Origin: Dimargaris cristalligena
Lineage: Eukaryota > Kickxellomycota > Dimargaritomycetes > Dimargaritales > Dimargaritaceae
Length of the DNA stretch: 30,052 nucleotides
Direction of reading: 5' to 3'
NCBI GenBank assembly: GCA_027576995.1
Contig: JANBQC010000341.1
Location: forward strand, 1-30,052
Shown: positions 11,200 through 20,179 of the stretch, one piece after another
Position numbering within the stretch: position 1 is the stretch's first letter
How the letters are laid out: each line of letters begins with the position of its first letter
Position numbers and translations under genes: made by a program
Notes under the pieces: generated by a model
Seen by the model: the letters and a program-made list of their open reading frames with translations, nothing else
Told to the model about the DNA's origin: nothing
Databases searched by the model: none

Positions 11200-12253
11200 G
11201 GTGGGGTGGGGCTGGGGTAATGGGGGTTATACGGCGGATGGGTATATGCGTTCACGAACTGTACGGGAGTGGAAGTACGCTTGGATCGAAAGGTGGGGGG
11301 GGACTCTAGCTCACAACTCCCAATGCATAGTGGAGAGGCCAAAGGAGAAATCGCCAAAACCCGGAGGACCAATAATCAATAAAACGCGTCGACTGGCGGT
11401 AGGAGAAGCAAGTGGTATGAGTGGTTGGGACAACTAGGAGGAAACTCTATTGGTTTAAGGAGGGGTATAGCATAGCGTTTAGAGGCGGGTTATTTAATTA
11501 CTTCTACAGTTTGTTGGACATATTGGGTAAACTTGACAAAGTTAGGACTTTCATTTTCCATGACAATGCACCTCGAGCATTCTGAGATGCACTTAAGAAT
11601 TCAAATTCGATACCTACGTCGATTTAACTCAATACTTCCTGTTATTTGGCCCGAAGGGCCAGAGCGAGTACTAGTCAAATATGTGAAATATTCAAAGGTT
11701 CACTACTGACAGCTCTCTCTCCTACTGAATTTAAATTATAATGATCGTCTGCTAGTATCAGAATGATATTCCTGAAGAACGTAAATGACCGAATAACAAA
11801 TCGACTCCCAACTTAATTCACCGAGTACTTATAACAAATTTTAACACAATTAATCACAAGGGCTTTTCTGTCCATCACAACTAGGTAGTACAATATTTTA
11901 TTGCGGTGGAAGAGAGAAACAAAGTATGGGTGAATCGCATCCCAGCACATTCGGTGATATAGATAACGATTTATTCCACGAGCATATATTTCACAAAGGT
12001 GATGTGACTAATGAAAGTCGGGGTATGGGGGGGTTGTGACGGATAGAAAACACCGACCGCTGTTACCAAACAATCGGCGAGAGTGGGGGGGAGGGGAAGG
12101 CCAAAACGGCGAAACACTAGTGTGGTAGGCTATGAAGGCGCATAGGTAGGTAGGTTGGTGTATGAGGGGGAAGATGTGGAGGTCATGTACGGCTAGGGGG
12201 GGAATACAAGAGGAAATTTATTGGAATCACTCTTAAATACACACACACCCGCT
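11200..12253. other. Intergenic, upstream of DusA and downstream of RPL23
   Basis: About 1.05 kb. An ORF at 10988-11437 (+) overlaps the DusA first exon in antisense and looks like a shadow. The 11500-12000 part is AT-rich and featureless to me. The 12000-12200 part has several G-runs on the plus strand. Nothing codes for a recognised product. Confidence 0.5.
12217..12222 (-). terminator. Polyadenylation signal of RPL23
   Basis: Minus-strand AATAAA 31 nt beyond the RPL23 stop codon, a normal distance for a highly expressed gene with a short 3' UTR. Confidence 0.6.
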
Positions 12254-13339
12254 TTAAACGACGGTACCGGAGCAAGAAGCGATACGGGGCCACAGATCAG
12301 CGCACTCCTTGCCGACGGGACCAGTGATGGCGGAACCCTTCATTTCACCCTTGGGGTTAACAATGACACCGGCGTTGTCTTCGAAGTACAGGAAGACACC
12401 ATCGCGACGACGCCAGGCCTTGCGCTGACGGATGACCACGGCGGGCATGACCTTCTTACGGAGTTCGGGCTTACCCTTCTTGACGGTGGCCATGACCATG
12501 TCGCCGACACCGGCGGCCGGCAGACGATTCAGACGGCCGTGGATACCGCACACGGAGATGATGTACAGGTTCTTGGCACCGGAGTTATCGGCGCAGTTGA
12601 TGACAGCCCCGACGGGGAGACCAAGGGTCATGCGGAATTTGTTTCCGGAAGCTCCTCCGCGACCTATACGAAGAAATAGAGTAAGAGTGTAAGATGGGGT
12701 GGGGAAAAAGTAGACAACGGTTAGCATGGCGTGGAATAGCGTGGGGAGATAGAAAACTATCAATTAGGGGGAATTCGACAACCAGAGATCAGACGGGTTG
12801 GGGCTATACCGCCAAGAGCCAGCGACTAGGGCAACGAGAGTACGACGCCAGACACCGACACCAGAGAAAGACGGTTAAAACGATAGGGGGGAATCAGCCG
12901 TTTCTCGGAATGAGGGATTCCGTCAAACCAATTGACCTTGAAGTCGGAATAGACGAAGGTATCGTATCCCCCCCGTTGCAGCATGCATTCCTACACCCGT
13001 GTCCTATCCTATCCTTTACCAACCCACCGATTCAAACATCGGATGTACAAGAGTTTGACAAACCAACGAGAGTGCGTACCCGACGCTGGGAAAGCTCGAT
13101 GGATGGATGGATGGATGGATGGATAGATGTGGGCAGTCGGATGCGCTTGTCCGTCGCTCGTCGTCTTTAACTAACGGGGTATTGATGGGCGTGTTCGTCG
13201 CTTCCCGAAGTGTCGGATGGATCACCATTGTCCTGTGGTGTCAGCGTCGCGTCGGTTGTTGTGACGGGTGAACGAGGGGGTAGGTGGGCTGTTACGGTGT
13301 ATCATCGAATAGGGCGACGGGCATACCTCTCTTCGACAT
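12254..13339 (-). CDS. RPL23: 60S ribosomal protein L23 (uL14)
   Basis: Two exons on the minus strand: a 13-nt exon 13339-13327 encoding MSKR plus one base (donor GTATGC) and 12663-12254, separated by a 663-nt intron. The joined 140-aa protein starts [15 protein letters not shown], exactly the family start, and has the length of animal RPL23. Diagnostic stretches include [40 protein letters not shown] and AVVIRQRK, with [20 protein letters not shown] near the end. uL14 sits at the subunit interface of the large ribosomal subunit near the GTPase centre and is essential. The start in the tiny first exon was chosen because it supplies the conserved N-terminus in the right phase; alternative in-frame Met codons in the intron would give a non-family leader. 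The intron is the longest in the window. Confidence 0.96.
13098..13128. repeat. (GATG)n microsatellite in the RPL23 intron
   Basis: Six to seven tandem GATG units ending in one imperfect unit (GATAGATG). It is intronic and simple-sequence, with no coding effect. Confidence 0.85.
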
Positions 13340-14263
13340 TTTGGCGATTTATGGGCGATTACGAGACTTAGGGGAAGGGTAAGTGGTTCGTAAAAGGTAG
13401 AGTAAAAGGAAGAACCCAAGTGGACCTGCCTAGCGATTTTTCTTATACACAACCTTGGATGCTTTTCCTCCTTGGAGCCTTAATCAAAATTTCCCCCCGT
13501 ATAAAGTTACCACTAATATTTCATCTGCTTGAAGGGGGGGGATGTATGGGTGGGTGGTGGGTGTGGGTGCCTGTTTCCCCACTATAGAACCTCACATACT
13601 GCGCAAGCGGAGGGGGGAAGGGAGGGGTGGGGGGGATAAGGGGGGCTGCTAAGCTCCACTTGGTGGATTGAACCCCCCCACTCCACACCTAGATATCACG
13701 TGATAATCCAGACAAGCCCCAATCTCTGTCTCCGAGTAAAAGCTTCGATGTAAAAGGTGTGTCAATTCTTCAGTTGGAAAATATAGTATTAGTAAATTTA
13801 ACCAATAGCCCACTAATAAAGCCCCCCAAAACTAAAACTAGGCAATTAATGATATTTAGCTACCCATATGCTTCATATTCCAATGGTGAATTAAGTATAT
13901 GCATTTATAGTGAAATTATATAATTGTTACAAAGACTGAAACGAGAGAATTAGCGAACAGCAGCCCAAAGGAAGGGGCATATAGCTGCAAAACGACAGAA
14001 ACAGAGAGAGGTATCTACGGTGATTTTGGGTGGTAAGGGATGGCCAAACTTTGGCAAGAATGGGCCAAGACCGATGGTTGCCAATTGAAAAGATAAATAC
14101 CCGCTGGCCTAGCGCTGCCTTCCCATGGCTAGAACCCGTTTAATCTCTAGGGCATAAAGGACCAGGGAACCAAGGTAGCATGATATAGGTGGGGGGCAAG
14201 AGACAAACCCCTGCAAAGGGGCGCGTACAGAGGACCCTCTTTTGATCCGGCTCCACCTTAACC
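13340..14263. other. Intergenic, RPL23 promoter side and TIM17 3' side
   Basis: About 0.9 kb between two minus-strand genes. The first 80 bases next to RPL23 are C/T-rich on the coding strand and probably form its leader. Two blocks of G-runs lie at 13534-13567 and 13612-13645 (described separately). The remainder (13690-14260) is AT-rich to mixed with no ORF I can support. Confidence 0.5.
13534..13645 (+). promoter_or_regulatory. Two G-quadruplex-capable G-run blocks upstream of RPL23
   Basis: The plus strand carries five runs of at least three G within 13534-13567 (8, 3, 3, 3 and 3 bases) and five within 13612-13645 (6, 3, 4, 7 and 6 bases), mostly with short spacers. Both satisfy the usual four-run G4 pattern. 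They lie about 200-300 bp upstream of the RPL23 start, where the RPL23 coding strand is correspondingly C-rich. A promoter role is inferred from position only. Confidence 0.4.
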
Positions 14264-14980
14264 TTAGGCCGAACTGGGAGCCGGGGACCCATTGGCGGGG
14301 GAACCAGCCGCGACATCCTCGGGCAATTGTGGTCGCACTGGCCGGTTCTGTTCGGCCATCATGCGGTTAAAGGCGATACCCACACCCTCGATGAGGGCCA
14401 GCAACACACCGCCGACTACCGCGGAGGCGGTCGCCGTTTTCAGACCACCACGGGCGGCCAGAAGCCCACCGGTGATGAAACCGCTGGTGATGGAATTCCA
14501 CGGGTCCTCCTTTTGACGAATACTCTTCATGGCACAGTCGAAAGTGGAAAACATACCACCCCATACGGCGAAATTGCCGCCGAGGACGGGGGCACGGGCT
14601 TTGACGGCGGTCAGAGCACCAACGAGGCGTTCACCCTAGAAAGAGAAACATACGTAATAGATATACAGATAATCAGGACGTAGCATGGATCGAATATACA
14701 GAAGGGGGGTTGTTTTTAGTATGGGGAATGGTCGATAAATAGGTAGGCTGGGGTCAAGAACAAGGGGAACAGGGCCATTTGAACCAGACCAAGTGTATAT
14801 GCAGGTGTGTATGTGTTATATAGTGTATGCAGTGCTGCTGAGACTTACTTTTGGCGAATTCTTGGCACCTTTAATCGAATGCCAGATTCCACCACCGATG
14901 GCCCCCATGGCGAAGGCACCGCCCAAATCGTTAAGGATAACCCAGGGACAGGGATCGCGAGTATGATCGGAACTACGCAT
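14264..14980 (-). CDS. TIM17: Mitochondrial inner-membrane translocase subunit Tim17
   Basis: Two exons on the minus strand, 14980-14849 and 14635-14264, with a 213-nt phase-0 intron; 167 aa. Tim17 is the core of the TIM23 complex that imports presequence proteins across or into the inner mitochondrial membrane. The protein follows the family throughout: [20 protein letters not shown], then [48 protein letters not shown] and a final [11 protein letters not shown] helix, giving the four Tim17/22/23-type membrane segments. C11 and C78 align with the cysteine pair that forms the disulfide in yeast Tim17, and the acidic N17-D18 patch is kept. The C-terminal 30 residues are a Pro/Ala-rich tail of low conservation. 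Length is normal. Confidence 0.96.
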
Positions 14981-16194
14981 ATTGACTGAGAAGGGTATAT
15001 ATAAGAAAAGAAGAATGGGGTGGTTTCAGGAAAGCAATAAAACAAGATGGGGTGGACAAGTGGTCGACCAACACACAAAACAAATAGGGAATGCCCGAGT
15101 AGAGAGGAAAGGTTGAAAAAGTAACGAAGGAGGTATAGTAAGTAAACTTCAGTGGATCACTTTGTTTTCAGTTGGTAGTTTTGGGTGTGCGTCTCCCATT
15201 CCCAATCAACCATTATTGACCCACCCAATTATAAGCCCTACGGACATAATGGGGACTTGGTGTAGTGTGGAGTTTACCGCCTTCCTCGTACTGCGTATTT
15301 TACACGCAATCTCGAGGATTGGGTAATATAGGCGCAGCTAGACTAGAAATATGGTGGTAAATTGACGAGTCAGCGTGGCAAGGAATGGGGGGGAAGAGGC
15401 TGGAAAAAGAAAAAAAAGAACGCGCTGGCTTCACATGGGCCTAATCACATGATTGGCTGTGGGCCGCCGCCAATTTCCTGGGCGACTGGGCGGGGGGGGG
15501 TATAAAGTAGGTGGGATTGACTTAATCTATACTAATGAGCTATTAGATAGGGGAGGAGAGGTCAGGAAACTGTCAATAAATAATATTGGTGGTTGACTAA
15601 TTTAACGAAGTTTTCTAATCAACAGTTTAATTCGTCTATTAGAGTGACTATCGCCCCCTTATTGAAAAAACGGATTGACCAGAACTCGGAACACGATATA
15701 CTTACCCAACCAAATCCATTCATTATAAAACCATCTAAATATCAAGGGCCAATATTTTTAAGGCTATTGCGTCTTATTAGTGAGGGGGGTATCCGTTTAA
15801 TAGCCCTTTTATAGAAATAGCGACTCTAGCCCCACTGCCTCTAGGAAGTATGCTTACATAGAACTACAATCCCACCAGGTCACCCATTAAAGTACAACCT
15901 CAAGGCTAAACCCCAATACACTGACCAACACATGATAAATACACCCTAATAATGGGGTTGGGTGGTCGTGGTGGTACTAATTATCGAAACGGGACACTTA
16001 TACTTGGACCCATTCGTAGATGGATAAGTAGTGTACAGTATAAGCATTAAAATAGCATACCAAAATCTTAGGATGCGTAGCTTCATTGTCATTACTCACT
16101 GGGTGAAACTCCTCCCCTCTTTAACAACATTTCCCTACTTTTCTCACCCTCCCTACACCTTGTTTTTACCACCACCACCACTTCCTCATTTTCC
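14981..16194. other. Divergent intergenic, TIM17 and Gon7-like gene
   Basis: About 1.2 kb between divergent genes, so it must hold both promoters. A TATATATA-like string sits at about 14996-15003, very close to the TIM17 start. A TATAAAG string lies near 15501 on the plus strand after a G-run. An open frame at 15593-15814 (+) lacks an ATG start, has no recognisable motif and is probably not a gene. A 5S-derived relic lies at 15852-15912. Confidence 0.45.
15852..15912 (-). pseudogene. 5S rRNA 3'-half relic
   Basis: On the minus strand this reads GGTTTAGCCTTGAGGTTGTA, then CTTTAATGGGTGACC, TGGTGGGAT and a GTAAGC end. These line up in order with the 3' half of eukaryotic 5S rRNA, from the GAGCC of helix V to the 3' terminus. 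Only the core GGGTGACC element is perfect. The 5' half, including the A-box, is not recognisable, so it should not be transcribed as 5S. Confidence 0.55.
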
Positions 16195-16542
16195 ATGGCC
16201 ACTTTCGGTAAAATCACCGCCCGGTACTTCCGCGGTTCGGATTGCGAGTACACCTGCCCCACGAACACCGAAGCCCCCATTAGCTCGTTCGCTACCCTAT
16301 CGAATGAACTACTGCAAACCCAGGCGGCTATTAACGACCACTTAACTAGTCTAATGAAGGCCGAGGGCAGTGTGGTCGACGAACAGGATGGGTTTGAGGA
16401 CGAGGAAATCGACAACGATAACGACGACGACGACGACGACAACGACAGCATTGCCCATGTCGAGGACCTTGAGCTAGCCGAAGCTTCTCCCCGGGGACCA
16501 CAGCTCAAGAGGGTAAAATCCGATAATGCTCCGCCCAGTTAA
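16195..16542 (+). CDS. GON7: Small acidic protein, candidate KEOPS/EKC subunit Gon7
   Basis: Single exon, 115 aa, ATG in a good context (TTTTCCATGGCC). I do not see a catalytic domain. The order of parts resembles Gon7: a short beta-like N-terminus (MATFGKITARYF), one amphipathic helix (FATLSNELLQTQAAINDHL, about 32-50), a disordered acidic stretch rich in Asp/Glu (about 62-85, including a run of six Asp encoded by GAC repeats), then a basic end GPQLKRVKSD close to the C-terminus. Human GON7 has the same size, acidic tract and a GPxxKRxK-type end. Gon7 caps Pcc1 in KEOPS, which makes the t6A modification of tRNA. The match rests on architecture and a few residues, so another small acidic nuclear protein is possible. 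The SDR gene downstream is convergent. Confidence 0.75.
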   Translation: MATFGKITARYFRGSDCEYTCPTNTEAPISSFATLSNELLQTQAAINDHLTSLMKAEGSVVDEQDGFEDEEIDNDNDDDDDDNDSIAHVEDLELAEASPRGPQLKRVKSDNAPPS

Positions 16543-16686
16543 TTAATTCGGGCCTTCTCCTAACTCCATACTCCGTCACTCTAACTCATACACTGCCCAT
16601 CCCAGATTTCCTCCACGTGTATAGCTTTCCTCGTTTGTCCTGCTGGATTCCACCCAGATGTACCATTATTACATAACTATGGCCAT

Positions 16687-16692
16687 AATAAA
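16687..16692 (+). terminator. Possible polyadenylation signal of the Gon7-like gene
   Basis: AATAAA about 145 nt after the stop codon, within the convergent spacer shared with the SDR gene. Confidence 0.4.
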
Positions 16693-16974
16693 TATTGGCA
16701 GAAGAGAGTGCCCTTTATATATGCATACGTGGCAAATGGATTAAATAGGGGTTATTTAGCAAAGTGCGCCGTCCTGAGTCCAGATGTGGGCAAACAGGGA
16801 TATTCAAATGATAGTAAATAAACATGTGTTATTATTTAAATCAGTCGCTGGACACTGGTAATAATAATGGACTTGGTATAGCATAAGTTTATACGGTTTA
16901 TTGGTTTATGTTCACCATTGGGTGAAAAAACTACTAGGTGTATGTGACTAAATAAATACAAGAGATATATGGTG

Positions 16975-16980
16975 TTTATT
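16975..16980 (-). terminator. Polyadenylation signal of the SDR gene
   Basis: Minus-strand AATAAA about 53 nt beyond the SDR stop codon, a typical distance. Confidence 0.55.
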
Positions 16981-17033
16981 CCGCCAATGCCATGCGTAAT
17001 GGTATTGTAATCGTTCCCCAAAGGGCATTCTAG

Positions 17034-18675
17034 TTAGAGCTTGGATGCAACCAACGCACCTCCGTCGACGGCGATAGTGGTACCACTAACGTAGGCACCA
17101 GCCTTAGAGGAAAGGTAGATGCACGCACCAGCCACATCACCAGGCTGGCCGACGCGACCCAAGGGAATGCCGCGAACAATAACGTCCTCAAATTTTTCTA
17201 GGGTTGCGCCCATCATTTTACTGGGAAAAGGTCCGGGGGCCACGTTGTTGACGGTGATGTGACGCTTGCCCAAGTGGGAGGCTAGCACACGGGACATGTG
17301 GTGTACGGCCGCTTTAGAAGCCGAGTAGGCGTAGGTTTCGAGGGAGGGGATCCGGATACCATCAATAGAACCAATGTTGATGATACGACTGGGGTCCTGG
17401 AACGTACTCTTCTTCTCAAGCATGGGAATACAGAGTTGCGTCAGGCTAAAGATGCGGCGCACGTTCAGGTTCAGAATTTTGTCAAAGGCACTGTCGGGGT
17501 ACGTCTCGATTGGTTCACCCCAGTTGGCTACGCGGTAGATGAAATAGGTCCACCGAATATTATTTCAGCCAATATAGTTAAGTCAATAGTGAGTGTAATG
17601 TGGATACTTGTTAGTTAAATACAGAGACGAGCGAGCGTCGACCTATAAAGAATAGCCGGGGTATGAGTTAGGGCATACGATACTAAATAATAAAGGTCGT
17701 TGTTACGATACTCACCTCCGGCGTTATTAATAAGGACATCGATACCTGTATTTGATACGGTCGGAATCGCGAAGAGTAGGTCAAATGGAAGAGTTAGCTA
17801 GTGATGCTGGGCTGGCCGTATTTTCAGCTAAGCGTTGCTCAATATTATATGGATGGGGGGTATTATACAAGCATGCATTATGTCAAAGACAACCCAACCA
17901 TACGAAATGGTCGCCCGGGCCTGCTTCGTCATAAATCAAATCATAACTTTGTATGGGTAACCTACCTTTGGGCTCTTTCTCATTCAAGGCGCTGACCAGC
18001 TTTTTAACCTGCTCGATTTCTTGGATATCGGCGGGAAGGCTGAGGCATTGGCCGGGGCCTGACAGAAATCAACAAGATAATACAGTGGTATGCATATGTG
18101 TAAAATTGGGATAAGTCAATTGGGATACCGGTTCAGGTCAGTTGCGGATGTTCTACTATGTGGTAGTGTTATCCTTCTACACCTCCGTATGGTCGGACAT
18201 TGCATTTTATCATCATCTCTAGACTGCTGGAAGATGGAATCGGCAGTGTAATTACAGGGCAAATTAATTGGTGTATTTAAGGAGGGCAGATACATGCTAA
18301 TATTTCTCAGTAATCAGTACTTTACCCTGTTTGTTGAGCTCGCGAGCAACCTCGTCGCAGACGCTGGCCTTACGGGACGATATGTATACTTTGGCGCCGT
18401 TGGCGACAAAGCCCTGGGCAATCATGAGGCCAATACTAAGGGAAGCCAATAGGGAGTGGCCAAGTAGATAGGACAAGGTTGAAAAGAGAAAGGGGGGGGG
18501 TTAACACTGGGCAGGATAGGTAGGAGGGGTTCAGGAGGGAAGTAACCTACTCTGGAATAAGCAGATATACTAGACACTGACGAGGGGAATGGGGTTAGCG
18601 AGCGACCTACCCTCGACTGCCGCCGGTGATGACAACGACCTTGTCCTTGACCGAGAACAGTTTGTTGATATCCAT
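17034..18675 (-). CDS. Classical short-chain dehydrogenase/reductase with C-terminal SKL
   Basis: Five minus-strand exons: 18675-18611, 18435-18326, 18058-17966, 17745-17716 (only 30 nt) and 17527-17034, joining to 792 nt and 263 aa. All phases agree. The Rossmann-fold nucleotide site TGGSRGIG spans 17-24, split by the first intron. NNAG lies at 96-99, and the catalytic residues are S153, Y167 and K171 (YSASK). SISSRK after the second strand and a PG-x6-ish loop (APGPFPSKMMG) fit an NADP(H)-dependent SDR of the RhlG-like 3-oxoacyl reductase type common in fungi; the true substrate cannot be read from sequence. The last three residues are SKL, a canonical peroxisomal PTS1. The start MDINKLFSVKDKVVVITGG is normal for the family. 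Upstream it shares a 1.5-kb divergent region with ASF1. Confidence 0.9.
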
Positions 18676-18792
18676 GTTAAATGCAAGTGGGGTTGAAGGG
18701 CGGTGAAAGGTAGTGCTTTGAGGGGGAATGTGGAGGGAATGAGGTTTGGTCAAAGGGTGAAAGGATTGCCGTATAATAGGAGCACGGCCGGG

Positions 18793-18799
18793 TTTTATA
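18793..18799 (-). promoter_or_regulatory. Candidate TATA box of the SDR gene
   Basis: TATAAAA on the minus strand about 118 nt upstream of the SDR ATG. It would place transcription start roughly 85-90 nt before the ATG, in a C/T-rich leader. Based on sequence and position only. Confidence 0.4.
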
Positions 18800-19033
18800 G
18801 ACAGAGGGGGAAAAGTATAGCAACGGTGATGTGAGGAGGGGTCTAGCAAAAGGTTGAAGTGACCCGCCCACAGCACTTACCTTTTGGAGAATGATGGATA
18901 TGTGGTGATAGATAGTATGCGCCCAGTGGGGCTTCAATATCACGTTCACTTTATCCGAACGGGAGAATCCACTCCCTCTGGTTTTTTTAGATTAAGCGGC
19001 AACTGCTACCGCACGTGTATATTTTCGCTCCCG

Positions 19034-19092
19034 CGCACGCATATACGCAGCTAGTTGCTCACCATTGAGTATATGCGTGCGTGCATATACTC
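19034..19092. repeat. Nested inverted repeats with alternative pairing
   Basis: CGCACGCATATAC (19034-19046) is the exact reverse complement of 19069-19081. GAGTATATGC (19067-19076) is the exact reverse complement of 19083-19092. The middle arm takes part in both, so two mutually exclusive hairpins can form: one with a 22-nt loop and one with a 6-nt loop. Confidence 0.75.
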
Positions 19093-19383
19093 ATCATAAC
19101 CGCCGAGCCAATGTAATGGTGCGGGCATTTGGCAATAGTGTAAGATACAGGCCAAAGTTGGACGGGGTCAGGAAAAAGCAGTCTTCATCGGAGGTTCAGT
19201 GATACGCTTGCCCAATGGCAGTCGCTCGGATTTCATAAGGAAAGGGGGGGGGCTGTAAAAGGTAGCACCCACTATCCTTGGAGTATAAAATAATACACAC
19301 GGCGACGGTTCGCTCTTTCCAGCTGATGGTGGGATTCTTTGCCCACCACCTGATCAACATACGTATATAGGGGACCCAATATC

Positions 19384-19424
19384 AAGTATGATTGGGTGAC
19401 CCTAGAATATGTAGTTGACTAAGC
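19384..19424 (+). pseudogene. Possible short 5S rRNA-derived fragment
   Basis: The plus strand reads AAGTATGATTGGGTGACC, then a GAATATGTAGTT block and a TAAGC end, resembling the last 40 nt of 5S rRNA with a few bases deleted. It also shares the TGTAGTT...TAAGC ending with the relic at 15852-15912. It is short and could be chance. Confidence 0.3.
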
Positions 19425-19824
19425 AGGCAGAGAAGAAGAGGGAGGGGGTACCGGCCAGTAATCGCATTTTCAGGATTATTATTATTATAATAACAACCGC
19501 CTCCTCACTTAGCAAAAGGCCCCTCCCATGTCAAGATGAATGGGAAAATCAGGGTGACAAGGCTAGAGGGCCCGCTGTGTAACAAAGTCGAAGGGGTGGG
19601 AGGACAGAGGTGCATACCAACTGGACGGGTCGATAATTCTGGACCAATCTCCCTGGCTGGTTCTGAAACGGGGGAACTATGGTTGGGAGAGGCTTAGAGA
19701 ATCAACCAGACGGCCCCTGCCTGGGGCGGAAGAAAAGGAGAGAGGAGAGGGAGAGAAAGAGAGACACACACACTACAGCCAGTTAAATATACCCCCCCCC
19801 CATACAGCAGCAGCACCAGCTTGT

Positions 19825-19908
19825 ATGCATCCTCCTAGCGACAACAACAACAATCATAATAAAAACAACTATAGACGAGGGGATTACACCAATCAACTGG
19901 AGTCAATG
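19825..19908 (+). promoter_or_regulatory. Possible upstream ORF and leader exon of ASF1
   Basis: An ATG opens 28 Asn-rich codons and ends exactly at a strong donor (ATG then GTAAGT at 19909). An acceptor TTTTAATAG lies at 20114-20122, 57 nt before the ASF1 ATG. Splicing would make a leader in which this ORF stops after seven more codons. The alternative is transcription starting after the TATAAAG at 19968-19974, which would leave this exon out. Confidence 0.3.
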
Positions 19909-20179
19909 GTAAGTGCTACACATATTCTAAACCAACACTCTCCTTTTCCAACCCGCCCAGCCTATATTATAAAGCAAAATAGGTGGCGCTTTAAAACCCA
20001 CTATTAGTAAAGTAAACACCTGTTTGCCCTACATCGATAACTCCCAATCTACCACACCACCCTCTGTTCTCATGTTCTTTAACTTCTTTTCACTATACTC
20101 CTTTCTCCGTTCATTTTAATAGAGTCCTTCCCCATTATCCCCCTAATCACGCCCACTCACACACCCCTTCGCTGCCACT

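Larger units (their letters stand above)
16543..17033. other. Convergent 3' intergenic, Gon7-like gene and SDR
   Basis: AT-rich 491 bp spacer holding the 3' ends of two convergent genes, with one AATAAA for each strand. A 61-codon minus-strand ORF (16836-17021) lies in the SDR 3' flank and has no recognisable motif. Confidence 0.6.
18676..20179. other. Divergent intergenic, SDR and ASF1
   Basis: About 1.5 kb holding both promoters. It contains a candidate SDR TATA box, a nested inverted repeat at 19034-19092, a possible 5S-derived fragment at 19384-19424, a CAG-type short repeat near 19805 and a possible spliced ASF1 leader with a small upstream ORF (19825-19908). Minus-strand ORFs at 18607-18949 are read-through around the first SDR exon. 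No separate gene is supported. Confidence 0.5.

Noticed and set aside
10988..11437. 149-codon plus-strand ORF over the DusA first exon
   Set aside because: It is antisense to a conserved coding exon and runs on into non-coding flank; no motif of its own.
12221..12679. 152-codon plus-strand ORF over RPL23
   Set aside because: It is antisense to the conserved RPL23 second exon and its composition is what the complement of that exon gives.
12664..13326. Possible box C/D snoRNA in the RPL23 intron
   Set aside because: A GATGAT-like string and a CTGA about 68 nt apart exist on the minus strand, but the C box has two mismatches and there is no terminal stem.
18843..18887. Tiny intron in the SDR leader (GTAAGT to TAG)
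   Set aside because: It would be about 40 nt, far below every other intron in this window, and is not needed to explain the gene.
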